Assembly: GCF_022808695.1 (NCBI RefSeq)
Contig: NZ_JAKZKW010000022.1
Coordinates: 1 to 43,591 of the forward strand
Reading direction: 5' to 3'
DNA from: Fundidesulfovibrio soli
GTDB lineage: Bacteria; Desulfobacterota; Desulfovibrionia; Desulfovibrionales; Desulfovibrionaceae
DNA length: 43,591 nt
Shown here: piece by piece, positions 1 to 10,288 of the stretch
Numbering within the stretch: position 1 is the stretch's first letter
Layout: each line of letters opens with the position of its first letter
Program-made: the position numbers and the translations under genes
Notes under the pieces: model-generated
Seen by the model: only the letters and a program-made list of their open reading frames with translations
Database searches by the model: none
Told to the model about the DNA's origin: nothing

Positions 1-45
1 CGCGGCGCAAGCCGACATATCGGAAGAATATCGTCATGCGCCGCG
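1..45. repeat. Short inverted repeat at window edge
   Basis: A perfect 9-bp inverted repeat, CGCGGCGCA (1-9) against TGCGCCGCG (37-45), with a 27-nt spacer. It touches the window boundary, so its context is unknown. It could be the 3' hairpin of a gene lying to the left. The rest of 1-262 holds no gene I can support, only the sfsA downstream hairpin element. Confidence 0.3.
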
Positions 46-195
46 CTGGGAGGGCCACACCGCCGGACAAAGCGGTTCACGGCAAAAGCACGGGGTTCAG
101 GGCCTCGCCTGGATGGTCCTGTTGGCTTGTTGGTCGCCGAACGATGGATTGGCCACATGAAACGCACCTTTGCGGCCTGATGCGAAGCTTATATG

Positions 196-236
196 GGATT
201 CCAAAGGGAGGAACTCCCTTTGGCCGCCGGAGGCAT
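196..236 (-). terminator. Dispersed terminator-like hairpin element, copy 1 (downstream of sfsA)
   Basis: Read on the minus strand, the element begins ATGCCTCCGGCGG and continues into a hairpin with 10-bp arms CCAAAGGGAG/CTCCCTTTGG (201-223), then AATCC. It starts about 27 nt beyond the sfsA stop codon. A second copy lies at 15886-15926 beyond the helicase gene in the same orientation relative to its gene. The arms differ by paired, compensatory changes, so the structure is probably what is conserved. There is no long T-tract in this copy, so efficiency as an intrinsic terminator is uncertain. Confidence 0.6.
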
Positions 237-262
237 TCTTCTCCGCCACCTCTTCCCGCTTC

Positions 263-982
263 TTAAAGCGCCAGGGGCAGGCGCTCGCCCAGTCGCAGTC
301 CATCCCGGGCCACGTGCACCACGAAGGGCCAGGCCTCCACGCCAGCCTTGAGCGCCGCCTTGAAGGCCTCGGCGTAGGGCGGGTCCACCACCTCGGCCGG
401 GGCGAAACACCTGCCGTCCGGGCGCTGCACCGCGAAGAACACCGCCGCCCGCAACCCCTGAGCGGCCAGCCGGGTCAGCTCCCCCATGTGCTTGCAGGCC
501 CGCTCGGACTGGGCGTCCGGGAACTGGGCCACGCAGTCCTCCACCATGGTCACGTTCTTGGTCTCCACGTAGAGCTCGCCCGCCGGGCCGCTGAGCAGGG
601 CGTCCAGGCGGCCGCCCGCGAAGGCGGGTTCGGCCCGGAAGCAGTCATAGCCCGCGCAGCCGGGCAGCAGCCCGGCCTGCCAGGCGGCGCGCAGCACGCG
701 CGTGGGCATGGCCGTGTTCACCCCCACCCAGAAGCCGTCCAGGCGCACGGCCTCCACGGTGCAGGCGTGCTTGCGCGTGGGGGAGCCGCTCACGGAAAGC
801 AGCACCTCCGAGCCGGGACGCAACAAGCCCAGCATGGAGCCGGTGTTGTTAGTGTGCGCGGTGAAGACGCTTCCGTCGGCCTCAACGTCCATGAGAAAGC
901 GCTTGCGCCTGCCCACGAGGCGCGCGGCGCGCATGGTTGCGGGATACGGAACGAGCGGCGGGCGGCAATTTACTGTTTGCAT
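263..982 (-). CDS. sfsA: SfsA family protein (sugar fermentation stimulation protein)
   Basis: A 239-residue SfsA-family protein. The family is thought to bind DNA or have a nuclease-like fold, and its exact role is not settled. Visible family features are the N-terminal RFL..V and HTNNTGSM segment, the GRLDALL segment and the YVETKNVTMV segment, which carries the acidic/Lys residues of a restriction-nuclease-like core, followed by FPDAQSERACKHM. I chose the ATG at 982 because GAGG lies just upstream on the minus strand; a longer frame from 1045 would run into the promoter of the divergent aminotransferase gene. The 65-bp gap to that gene should hold both promoters. The length fits the family (about 230-240 residues). 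Confidence 0.9.
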   Translation of the reverse strand: MQTVNCRPPLVPYPATMRAARLVGRRKRFLMDVEADGSVFTAHTNNTGSMLGLLRPGSEVLLSVSGSPTRKHACTVEAVRLDGFWVGVNTAMPTRVLRAAWQAGLLPGCAGYDCFRAEPAFAGGRLDALLSGPAGELYVETKNVTMVEDCVAQFPDAQSERACKHMGELTRLAAQGLRAAVFFAVQRPDGRCFAPAEVVDPPYAEAFKAALKAGVEAWPFVVHVARDGLRLGERLPLAL

Positions 983-1047
983 TTTTTCCTCTACAAGGTG
1001 CAGGGCTTGAGCGCCCGCCAAACGTACAGCCAGCAGAGAGTGCACGC

Positions 1048-2220
1048 ATGAGAATTTCCCTGAAACTGTCCCGGATCAAGCCTTCGGCCACCCTGGCCAT
1101 GAACGCCAAGGCCCAGGAGCTCAAGGCCCAGGGCGTCTCCGTCATCAGCCTGGCGGTTGGCGAGCCCGACTTCCCGACCCCGGCCCACGTGAAGGCCGCG
1201 GCCGTGGCCGCCCTGGAGGCGGACTTCACCCGCTACACCGCTGTGCCGGGCATCCCCGAGCTGCGCGACGCCGTGGGCGGGTACTTCGGCCGCTTCTACG
1301 GCGTGACCCCGCCGCGCGAGGCCGTGATCGTCTCCAACGGCGGTAAGCAGGTGCTCTACAACCTGTTCACGGCCCTGCTCAACCCCGGGGAAGAGGTGCT
1401 CATCCCGGCGCCGTACTGGGTCAGCTACCCCGACATGACCATCCTGGCGGGCGGCGTGCCCGTGCCCGTGCCCACCAACCCGGAGGACAACTTCCTGGTG
1501 AGCGTCGAGGCGCTGGACAAGGCCTGCTCCCCCAATTGCCGGGTGCTGGTGCTCAACTCGCCCTCCAACCCCACGGGCTGCTGCTACACCCGCGAGCAGC
1601 TGGACGCCATCATGGAGTGGGCCGTCTCCCGCAATATCTTTGTGATCTCCGACGAGATCTACGACCAGCTGGTCTACGCCCCGTCCGAGCCCGCCTCCTG
1701 CGTGGGCTGGTGGGAGAAGCACCCCGAGAACGTGGCCGTGGTCAACGGCCTGGCCAAGAGCTTCGCCATGACCGGCTGGCGCATCGGCTACTGCGTGGCG
1801 CACCCGGACCTGATCAAGGCCCAGAGCAAGATCCAGGGCCAGTCCACGTCCAACGTCTGCTCCTTCGCCCAGAAGGGCGCGGTGGCCGCGCTCACCGGCA
1901 GCTACGACTGCGTGGCCGAGATGCGCGCCGCCTTCAAGCGCAGGCGCGACCTGGCCATGGAGGTTGTCTCCACCTGGGAGGGCGTGCGCTGCCCCAACCC
2001 CGGCGGCGCCTTCTACCTCTTCCCGGACGTGTCCGCGCGCTACAGCGCCTCCACGCCGGACTCCACCACGCTGTGCACGCGCATCCTGGAGGAGGCCAAG
2101 GTGGCCCTGGTGCCGGGCGCGGCCTTCGGCGACGACCGCTGCGTCCGGTTCTCCTACGCCGTGGACGACAACACCCTGCTCGCCGCCCTGGAGGCCGTGG
2201 GCAAGGTGCTCAAGAGCTGA
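1048..2220 (+). CDS. Pyridoxal-phosphate class I aminotransferase (aspartate aminotransferase-like)
   Basis: A 390-residue fold-type I aminotransferase, most like the Ib group of aspartate/aromatic (or prephenate) aminotransferases. It would transfer amino groups between an amino acid and a 2-oxo acid in the cytoplasm. The PLP-binding lysine is K237 in NGLAKSFAMTGWRIGY. The substrate-carboxylate arginine is R367 in VRFSYA. The SLAVGEPDFPTP start and the NSPSNPTG motif are typical. The ATG at 1048 gives the canonical N-terminus; an in-frame extension to 937 is antisense to sfsA and is rejected. pgi follows after 20 bp, so the two are probably cotranscribed. Substrate choice (Asp, Tyr/Phe or prephenate) cannot be decided here. 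Confidence 0.9.
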   Translation: MRISLKLSRIKPSATLAMNAKAQELKAQGVSVISLAVGEPDFPTPAHVKAAAVAALEADFTRYTAVPGIPELRDAVGGYFGRFYGVTPPREAVIVSNGGKQVLYNLFTALLNPGEEVLIPAPYWVSYPDMTILAGGVPVPVPTNPEDNFLVSVEALDKACSPNCRVLVLNSPSNPTGCCYTREQLDAIMEWAVSRNIFVISDEIYDQLVYAPSEPASCVGWWEKHPENVAVVNGLAKSFAMTGWRIGYCVAHPDLIKAQSKIQGQSTSNVCSFAQKGAVAALTGSYDCVAEMRAAFKRRRDLAMEVVSTWEGVRCPNPGGAFYLFPDVSARYSASTPDSTTLCTRILEEAKVALVPGAAFGDDRCVRFSYAVDDNTLLAALEAVGKVLKS

Positions 2221-2240
2221 CAATCCCAAGGAGAGACTCC

Positions 2241-3590
2241 ATGTCCAAGAACTTCCTCGACTGGTCCGGCGCATACCCCAAGGGCGTGTCCCCCAGCGCG
2301 GGCCAGGCCCGCCTCGGCGCCTTCGTGGAGAAGCTCTCCATGGACCTTTCCGGTCCCGAAGGGGGCAGGCTGCCCTTCATCAACCTGCCGCACTGGCCCG
2401 CGCTCAAGCGCGAGCTGGCTGCCCTGGCCCCCAAGCTGAAGCGCTTCAAGCACATGCTGGTGCTGGGCATCGGCGGTTCGGCCCTGGGCGCGCGCGCCCT
2501 GCAGAAGGCCTTCGCCCCCGGGCAGGACCAGCCCGGCCACGACGGCCCCTGGCTCTGGATCGCCGACAACGTGGACGTGCCCACCCTGACGGCCTACTTC
2601 ACCAAGCTGCCCCCCGGGGAGACCGTGGTGGTGGCCATCAGCAAGTCCGGCGGCACCATCGAGACCACCAGCCAGTACTTCCTGGCCTGCCAGTGGCTGC
2701 AGGGCGCCCTGGGCGAGAAGTGGAAGGAGCACCTGGTGATGGTCACCGGCGCGGAGGGCTTCTTCCGCAAGGAGGCCGACGCCCACGGCTTCACCACCCT
2801 GCCGGTGCCCACGTACATGGGCGGGCGCTACTCCGTGCTGTCGGCGGTGGGGCTGGTGCCCGCGCTGTTCTTGGGCATCGACTGCGAGGCCCTGGTGGAA
2901 GGCGCGCTGGCCGTGACCAACCCCCTGTTCGAGACCATCCTCTCCACCAGGATCCTGGCGGCGCACCCGGCCTGGCAGCTGGCCACCTGGAACTGGTCGC
3001 TCATCGATTCCGGGTTCAACCAGCTGATCTTCTTCAGCTACGTGCCTCAGCTCTCCACCTTCGGGGCCTGGTTCGGCCAGCTCTGGGCCGAGAGCCTGGG
3101 CAAGGACGGCAAAGGCTCCATGCCCCTGCCCGCCGTCGGCGTCACGGACCAGCACTCCCTGCAGCAGATGTTCCTGGACGGCCCCCGCGACAAGGGCTGC
3201 CTGTTCCTCACCTGCCAGGACATGCCTGAGGGCCAGGCCTTCCCGGCGGACATCCCCGCCGAGTTCGGGTACCTGCGCGGCAAGATGATGGGCGAGCTGC
3301 TGGCCGCCGAGGCCCTGGGCTCGCGCATGGCCATGACCCAGGCGGGCGTGCCCCTGGTGGAGGTTGGCCTTGGCGCCTGCACCGAGCGCGAGGCCGGGCG
3401 GCTCATCGCGCTCATGGAGCTGACCACCCTGTTCACGGGCTGGCTGCTCTCCATCGACCCGCTTGACCAGCCCGCCGTGGAGCTGGGCAAGCGCCTGGCC
3501 AAGGCCAAGCTGGGTGCCGAGGGCCTGGCCAAGGAGAAGCAGGACCTCGCCGCATTCCTGGCCTCCGACCGCCAGACCACGGAGTTCTAG
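2241..3590 (+). CDS. pgi: Glucose-6-phosphate isomerase
   Basis: A 449-residue glucose-6-phosphate isomerase that interconverts glucose-6-phosphate and fructose-6-phosphate in the cytoplasm (glycolysis, gluconeogenesis and supply of sugar for polysaccharides). The SIS-type phosphosugar-binding motifs are clear: LGIGGSALGARAL, then SKSGGTIETTSQYF, then GGRYSVLSAVGLVP. A catalytic-region ESLGKDG segment follows. The size matches the shorter bacterial Pgi type. The start ATG at 2241 follows an AAGGAG ribosome-binding site at 2227-2232. The much longer open frame beginning at 1536 is an overlap artefact within the aminotransferase gene. It ends 3 bp before the histidine kinase gene. Confidence 0.95.
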   Translation: MSKNFLDWSGAYPKGVSPSAGQARLGAFVEKLSMDLSGPEGGRLPFINLPHWPALKRELAALAPKLKRFKHMLVLGIGGSALGARALQKAFAPGQDQPGHDGPWLWIADNVDVPTLTAYFTKLPPGETVVVAISKSGGTIETTSQYFLACQWLQGALGEKWKEHLVMVTGAEGFFRKEADAHGFTTLPVPTYMGGRYSVLSAVGLVPALFLGIDCEALVEGALAVTNPLFETILSTRILAAHPAWQLATWNWSLIDSGFNQLIFFSYVPQLSTFGAWFGQLWAESLGKDGKGSMPLPAVGVTDQHSLQQMFLDGPRDKGCLFLTCQDMPEGQAFPADIPAEFGYLRGKMMGELLAAEALGSRMAMTQAGVPLVEVGLGACTEREAGRLIALMELTTLFTGWLLSIDPLDQPAVELGKRLAKAKLGAEGLAKEKQDLAAFLASDRQTTEF

Positions 3591-3593
3591 CCA

Positions 3594-5393
3594 GTGCAGC
3601 AGCCTTCGCGGGCCCCAGGGGGATCGTCCTTCGGACTGATGAAGTTCGTCTCCTGGGGCACGCTGGTGCTGACGCTGCTCTCCAGCCTGTTCCTCTCCAT
3701 CTTCCTGGCCAACTACGCCCGGCAGGTGCTGCTCTCCAAGCAGCACGAGTTCGCCCGGCTCTGGGCCGAGACGCTCAACCACAACATCTCCCGGCGCTTC
3801 TCGGTGCCGGTGTTCCTGCGCTACGGCGAGGTCAACCTGGCCGACCCGGCGCAGTACAAGCTCCTGGACGACGTGGTGCGCTCCGTGCTGGAGGACTTCC
3901 CCGTCCAGGACATCCGCATCTACGACCTCAACGGCGTGGTGGGCTACGCCCTGGACCGCTCCCTGGTGGGGCGCGAGGGCCTGGGCGGCGAAGCCCTGGG
4001 CCAGGCCATGACCGAGGGCAAGCTCACCTTCGAGTTCATCTACCAGACCGGGCCGCTTGGGGCCATGTTCTCCGCCGAGATCGCCCCGCGCTCCGTGGTC
4101 ATGCGCACGCTGGCCCCGCTGCGCTTCAAGGTGACCTTCCCGGGCGGGCGCATCACGCCCAACGCCCACGGCCAGAGCCCTCCAGGGGAGGAGCTGGGCC
4201 CCGGTCCGGCCGGGGAGGCCAAGCCGGGGGCGGGGCGGGAGTCAGCCACCATCCAGAGCGCGGGTCCGGCCCCGGGGCAGAATCAGGGCTTGGGCGCTGA
4301 ATTCGCGCTGGAAGGCAGCCCCGCGCCGGAGTCGGCGCCGGCACCGGCACCCGCGCCGGAGCCCGACACCGGGCAGCCGCCCGCGCCCGCGCAGACCCAG
4401 AAGGGCGAGGACGCCCAGCCGGGGGCTGGGCAGAGCGGCGCGGGGCAGGCCGAGAACCCGGAGGAGCAGGCCGGGGACCTGGTGATCAACGAGGTCATCG
4501 GCGGGCTGGAGTTCACCCAGGACATCACCGCCGACTACCAGAAGCTGGTCACATTCCAGCGCATCATCATCCTGGCGGCCCTGATCTCGGCGTTCCTGCT
4601 GTTCTTCGTGCTGCGCATGCTCATCCACCGCGCCGACCGCCTCAACGCCCAGCGCCTGCTGGAGCGCGAGACCTTCGAGCGCGAGATCATGCAGAACGAG
4701 AAGCTGGTGAGCATGGGCCGCATGGTGGCGGGCATCGCCCACGAGATCAGGAACCCCCTGGGCATCATCCGCTCCAGCTCCGAGCTGCTGGTGACCCGCG
4801 TGGGCGACAAGGACCAGCTCACCACGCGCATCCTCCAGGCCATCAACGAGGAGGCCGTGCGCCTCTCCAAGACGGTGGGCGACTTCCTGGACTACGCCCG
4901 CCCCAGGGCGCTCAAGCTGTCCCCCGTGGATCTTGGGCAGCTGCTGGACCAGGCCCTGACCTTCCTGGAGCAGAAGTTCCGGGAGCAGGGCGTTGAGATG
5001 GTCAAGGAGTACGGGCAGGGCGTGGTGGTCCAGGCCGACAAGGACCTGCTCTACCGGGCGCTGTACAACATCCTGGTCAACGCCCTGGAGGCCATGGCCA
5101 CCCAGAAGCCCGCGGAAACCGGGGAGGGGGCCGGGGGCGTGCGCGGGCAGATCGTGGTGCGCCTGAAGGAGGAGGGGGGCAAAGCCCTGCTGACCTTCCT
5201 GGACACCGGCCCGGGCATTCCGGCGGACATTCGCGACAAGCTGCTGGATCCCTTCTTCACCACCAAGGAGTCGGGCACGGGCCTGGGCCTGGCCATCACG
5301 GCCAACATCCTGCGGAGCCACGGGGCCACCATCGCCCTGGGCGACAACCCCGAAGGCGGGGCCAGGGTGGACATCGTCTTCGCCAAGCCGTAG
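3594..5393 (+). CDS. Membrane sensor histidine kinase with Pro/Ala-rich periplasmic insert
   Basis: A 599-residue sensor kinase of a two-component pair with the next gene. There is a TM segment at about residues 20-40 and a periplasmic sensor region. A low-complexity Pro/Ala/Gly/Glu-rich insert spans about 184-295, and a second TM segment lies at about 322-345. The HisKA dimerisation domain has phosphoacceptor H383 in GIAHEIRNPLG. The HATPase domain has N box NILVNALEAM and G boxes DTGPGIP and GTGLGLAI. The start is GTG at 3594 with GGAG about 9 nt upstream; an ATG at 3639 (M16) is an alternative. It lies 3 bp after pgi. The family resembles ZraS/HydH-type kinases that pair with NtrC-like regulators. 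The signal sensed is unknown. Confidence 0.88.
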   Translation: MQQPSRAPGGSSFGLMKFVSWGTLVLTLLSSLFLSIFLANYARQVLLSKQHEFARLWAETLNHNISRRFSVPVFLRYGEVNLADPAQYKLLDDVVRSVLEDFPVQDIRIYDLNGVVGYALDRSLVGREGLGGEALGQAMTEGKLTFEFIYQTGPLGAMFSAEIAPRSVVMRTLAPLRFKVTFPGGRITPNAHGQSPPGEELGPGPAGEAKPGAGRESATIQSAGPAPGQNQGLGAEFALEGSPAPESAPAPAPAPEPDTGQPPAPAQTQKGEDAQPGAGQSGAGQAENPEEQAGDLVINEVIGGLEFTQDITADYQKLVTFQRIIILAALISAFLLFFVLRMLIHRADRLNAQRLLERETFEREIMQNEKLVSMGRMVAGIAHEIRNPLGIIRSSSELLVTRVGDKDQLTTRILQAINEEAVRLSKTVGDFLDYARPRALKLSPVDLGQLLDQALTFLEQKFREQGVEMVKEYGQGVVVQADKDLLYRALYNILVNALEAMATQKPAETGEGAGGVRGQIVVRLKEEGGKALLTFLDTGPGIPADIRDKLLDPFFTTKESGTGLGLAITANILRSHGATIALGDNPEGGARVDIVFAKP

Positions 5394-5405
5394 ATGTGAT
5401 CCGTT

Positions 5406-6779
<1,374 letters not shown>

Positions 6780-6819
6780 CGCGCAGGCGCGCGGCCCGAG
6801 ACCCACAAGGTTCGTTCCG

Positions 6820-7743
6820 ATGAATCCGAACGCCGATTCCACCCGCGCCCCCGGCCCGGGCAAGGACCAGCTCCAGCGCTTCTGCGAGCGCGCGGGCCGG
6901 GGCCTGGAGCTTTTCCGCCAGGAGCTGGAGGGAGTCCACCTGCTCTACGCACAGGACCTGGAGCGCCCGGCCGCCCGCTCCCTGGCCGAGCTGGCCGAGA
7001 CCGGCCGCCAGCTGGCCCGGCTGCTGGAGGAGAATCCGGCTGGCGCGCCCCTGCACAACCGGGCGTACATCCAGGCTGGCGTGGCCCTGCTGGGCCGCTT
7101 CAGCCCCGAGGACCCCAAGGCCCTGGGGGTGAGCGAGGCCCTTGATTGCGCCGCCTCCCTGTTGGGAGCCCTGGAGGCCGCCTTCGCCAGGCTCCAGAGC
7201 GGGCCCTGCAAATCCGCCGCGTATATCCGCAACAAATCCCTGCGCGTGCTGGCCGCCCTGTGCGCGGTGGCGGTGCTGGCCGGCGCCGTGGCCTTCGGCC
7301 CGGCGGCTTGGAAGCTTGCGGCGGGCGCCCTCAACGAGCACCGCGCCGGGCAGGCCCGGGCCGCCATGGAGCGGATCGCCCAACTGGCGGTGCAGGCCAA
7401 GATGGCCACGGGCAAGTCCCTGGTGCAGGTCACCGGGTCGGACTGCACGCGCTGCGCCTGCCAGAAGGACAAGTTCCTCTGGCAGGAGCCCAAGCGCTCC
7501 GAGTGCCGCACCCGCTGGGAAAAGGCCATCGCCGCCATATACACGGCCGCCACCCGCAAGCAGGACACGCCCGCCGAGCTGCTGGCCGACCCCTGGGGCG
7601 CGCCCTACCTGCTCAACGAGAACGAGCAGGAGCGCCCGGGCGACTGCTCGCGCGACGAGCTGCGCTCGGCCGGGCCTGACGGCATCGCGGACACCCCGGA
7701 CGACGTGGTGAAGACAATCCCCAACGTCCACTGCGGGAGGTAG
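6820..7743 (+). CDS. Single-pass membrane protein with pseudopilin (GspG)-like C-terminal domain
   Basis: A 307-residue protein of unrecognised overall family. Residues 1-135 look like a helical cytoplasmic domain. A TM segment spans about 141-165. Residues 170-307 resemble the soluble half of a type II secretion major pseudopilin: a long helix, DPWGAPYLL at 257, then RSAGPDGIADTPDDVV at about 282-297, matching the family's conserved DPWG...S.GPDG...DD pattern that binds calcium in GspG. Unlike a true pseudopilin it has no prepilin peptidase site at its N-terminus. Seven of its cysteines lie beyond residue 200, which suggests disulfides outside the membrane. It is the first gene of the surface glycosylation set, 6 bp before the GT-C gene. 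The function is unknown. Confidence 0.7.
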   Translation: MNPNADSTRAPGPGKDQLQRFCERAGRGLELFRQELEGVHLLYAQDLERPAARSLAELAETGRQLARLLEENPAGAPLHNRAYIQAGVALLGRFSPEDPKALGVSEALDCAASLLGALEAAFARLQSGPCKSAAYIRNKSLRVLAALCAVAVLAGAVAFGPAAWKLAAGALNEHRAGQARAAMERIAQLAVQAKMATGKSLVQVTGSDCTRCACQKDKFLWQEPKRSECRTRWEKAIAAIYTAATRKQDTPAELLADPWGAPYLLNENEQERPGDCSRDELRSAGPDGIADTPDDVVKTIPNVHCGR

Positions 7744-7749
7744 AGGGGC

Positions 7750-9321
7750 ATGAGCGGCCCCAGCTGCCTCTCGCGCGCCCCGGCCCTGCGCCTCACGCAC
7801 GCCGCGCTCGTCCTGTGCGCGGCAGCGCTGTTCCTGGTCTTCCCGGCCCTGTCCTTCGACTACGGCCAGACCCCGGACGAGGAGCTGGCCCACTTCTACG
7901 GGGAGCGGGTCTACAACTACTACGCCTCCGGCTTCAAGAACCAGGACGCCAAGAACTTCGCCAACCTGCACTTCTACGGGGGGCTCTTCGAGGCGGCCTC
8001 GGTGGTGGCCCAGAAGGCCGTGGCGGCCCTGGGATTCAACCGCTGGTTCGAGGACGTCTACGAGGTCCGCCACCTGCTGGGCAGCCTGTTCGGGGCCCTG
8101 GCCGTGGTGGTCACGGGGCTCATGGGCCGCAGGCTGTTCGGGCTGTGGGGCGGGGTGCTGTCGGCCGCGCTGCTGCTGGCCTCGCCGCGCTTCGTGGCCC
8201 ACGCCATGAACAACCCCAAGGACGTGCCCTTCGCGGCCCTGTTCGCCCTGGCCCTGTACCTGATGCTGGGCATGCGCACCCGCTGGCCCTACATCGGCCG
8301 GGGCAGGCTGGCCGCGCTGGTGGTGGCGGCGGCCCTGGCCACGGCCATCCGCATCGGCGGGCTGCTGCTGGTGTGCTACGCGGGCCTGTTCGTGGGCCTC
8401 TCCTGGCTGACGGAGAAGAACCGGCCGGGAATGCGCGGGACGCTCACCGCCGCCGGGGTGTTCCTGGGGGCCTTCGCGGCCATGCTCTGCATCCAGGCCC
8501 TGTTCTCGCCCTGGCAGTTGGAGAACCCGCTGATCCGGCCCTTCCAGAGCCTCAAGGAGATGAGCAACCTCGTCGGATACTGGGACCAGGTGCTCTTCGA
8601 CGGCGTGGTGCGCCACTATACCGAGACCCCGTGGAACTACGCCCTGCGCTGGTTCTGGCTGGCCACCCCGCCCGTGGTGTTGCTGGGCCTTGCCCTTGCC
8701 CTGCCGCTGCCGCTCAGGCGCTACGCCAGGCCCCAGGTGCTGCTGTTGTGGTTCAGCGTGGTCTTCCCCCTGGCCTACGCGGTGCTCAAGGGCGTCTGGC
8801 TCTACCACGACATGCGCCACTTCTTCTTCGTCTACCCGGGCATGGTCGTCCTGGCCGCCGGGGGCTTCGTCTGGTGCTGCCGCCGCCTGTGCGCCGCCCG
8901 GGACTCCGGGGCCTGGCGCGCGGCCTGCCGGGGGGCCACGCTTGCCTTGCTGGCGCTGCTGCTTTACGACCCGGTGCGCTTCAGCGTGGTCAACCACCCC
9001 AACCAGGCTGTGTACTTCAACCCTCTGGCCGGGGGCATCCAGCAGGCCTTCCACACCGACGAGCTTGACTACTGGATCAACTCCAACAAGGCGGCCCGGG
9101 CCTGGATCAGGCAGGCCGCCGGGATGAGCGGCAGGCAGCCCTCTGATTACGAGATCATCACCATGAACCTGGCCCCCCAGGACCGGATCAAGGCCCTGTC
9201 CAACCCGCGCAACGCGCACGCCATCACCGTGGACGGCGTGCCCATCGTGGTCATCAGGCTCAAGGAGCAGGCCCCGGACAAGACCCAGGACAAGACCCAG
9301 GAGGGCGCGGGCAATGGCTGA
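7750..9321 (+). CDS. GT-C membrane glycosyltransferase (family 39/ArnT-like)
   Basis: A 523-residue polytopic membrane protein, probably a polyprenyl-phosphate-sugar dependent glycosyltransferase of the GT39/ArnT/PMT type. The first periplasmic loop carries the acidic TPDEELAH motif (about residues 41-48) expected for the catalytic DE/DD of GT-C enzymes. Roughly ten hydrophobic segments follow, and a soluble tail of about 90 residues ends it. The likely donor is made by the GT2 enzyme whose gene overlaps its 3' end (ATG at 9314 inside the final codons). Together the two would move a sugar to the periplasmic face and transfer it to a lipid, glycan or protein. The ATG at 7750 is preceded by GAGGGG. 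Confidence 0.75.
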   Translation: MSGPSCLSRAPALRLTHAALVLCAAALFLVFPALSFDYGQTPDEELAHFYGERVYNYYASGFKNQDAKNFANLHFYGGLFEAASVVAQKAVAALGFNRWFEDVYEVRHLLGSLFGALAVVVTGLMGRRLFGLWGGVLSAALLLASPRFVAHAMNNPKDVPFAALFALALYLMLGMRTRWPYIGRGRLAALVVAAALATAIRIGGLLLVCYAGLFVGLSWLTEKNRPGMRGTLTAAGVFLGAFAAMLCIQALFSPWQLENPLIRPFQSLKEMSNLVGYWDQVLFDGVVRHYTETPWNYALRWFWLATPPVVLLGLALALPLPLRRYARPQVLLLWFSVVFPLAYAVLKGVWLYHDMRHFFFVYPGMVVLAAGGFVWCCRRLCAARDSGAWRAACRGATLALLALLLYDPVRFSVVNHPNQAVYFNPLAGGIQQAFHTDELDYWINSNKAARAWIRQAAGMSGRQPSDYEIITMNLAPQDRIKALSNPRNAHAITVDGVPIVVIRLKEQAPDKTQDKTQEGAGNG

Positions 9322-10288
9322 GCAGTCCCTGGTGGTGGCGGCCCCGTTCTTCAACGAGCAGGACATCCTGCCCCTGTTCATGGAGCAGGTGGGCAGACTG
9401 GCGGCCGGGCAGCCCGTGGCCGGGCTGCTCCTGGTGGACGACGGCTCCTCCGACGGCTCGGTGGAGGCCGTGCGCGCCGCCGCGGCCCGCATGGACCTGC
9501 CCGTGCGCCTGGTGCGCCTCTCGCGCAATTTCGGGCACCAGAACGCCTGTCTGGCGGCGCTGCGCGCGGCCTCGCAGTGGGCGGCGGAGCTTGGCGTGGA
9601 GTGGGTGGGGCTCATCGACTCCGACCTGCAGGACAACCCCCTGCACTTCCGCGACCTCATGGCCCAAACCGGGCATAACGACGTGGTCTACGCCGTGCGC
9701 AAGAAGCGCGACGACGGCCTGATCCGCAAGGTGCTCGCGCCCGTGTTCTACCGGTTTCTGGCGCGCAGCGCCGCGTTCCCCATCCCGGTGAACGCGGGCA
9801 CCTTCTCGGTGATGCGCCGCGAGCTGGCGGCCATGATCTGCGACATCAGCGACGTGGACCCCTACGTGGCGGGCCTGCGCGCCTTCGTGGGCTTCAGGCA
9901 GGCCGGGGTGCTCCTGGAGCGGGCTGACCGGCACAAGGGCACGTCGCGCGTGGGGCTCTTGGGCCTGATGCTGCTCTCGCTGAGGGCCACGATCCTCTAC
10001 ACCAACGCCATCCACAACACGATCCTCTATTCGGGGCTGGTGGTGTTCCTCATTTCGCTGGCGTCGAGCCTGCTGCTGTTCATGTTCAATCTTTCCTCGT
10101 CCTTCTCCATGAGCTCGGAATGGCGCACCTGGCTGCTCATCAGCTGCACCTTCGGCGTGCAGATGATCTTCCTGGGGGCGCTCGGGCACATGGTCAACCG
10201 GGTCAAGGCCAACACCAGCAAGCAGCCTCCCTTCGTGATCATGGAGGACGAGACCGTCTCCAGGCCCGGCCGGAAGGAGGGGGCGTGA
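9314..10288 (+). CDS. GT2 family glycosyltransferase (polyprenyl-phosphate sugar synthase, GtrB/ArnC-like)
   Basis: A 324-residue family 2 glycosyltransferase. The GT-A domain has the VDDGSSDGS nucleotide motif, then LSRNFGHQNACLAAL and the metal-binding DSDLQD motif. It ends with two TM segments at about 235-260 and 272-295. This arrangement is typical of enzymes that load a sugar from UDP/GDP onto undecaprenyl phosphate at the inner face of the cytoplasmic membrane. It overlaps the GT-C gene by 8 nt upstream and the methyltransferase gene by 4 nt downstream, so it is translationally coupled to both. The sugar cannot be named. Confidence 0.88.
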   Translation: MAEQSLVVAAPFFNEQDILPLFMEQVGRLAAGQPVAGLLLVDDGSSDGSVEAVRAAAARMDLPVRLVRLSRNFGHQNACLAALRAASQWAAELGVEWVGLIDSDLQDNPLHFRDLMAQTGHNDVVYAVRKKRDDGLIRKVLAPVFYRFLARSAAFPIPVNAGTFSVMRRELAAMICDISDVDPYVAGLRAFVGFRQAGVLLERADRHKGTSRVGLLGLMLLSLRATILYTNAIHNTILYSGLVVFLISLASSLLLFMFNLSSSFSMSSEWRTWLLISCTFGVQMIFLGALGHMVNRVKANTSKQPPFVIMEDETVSRPGRKEGA

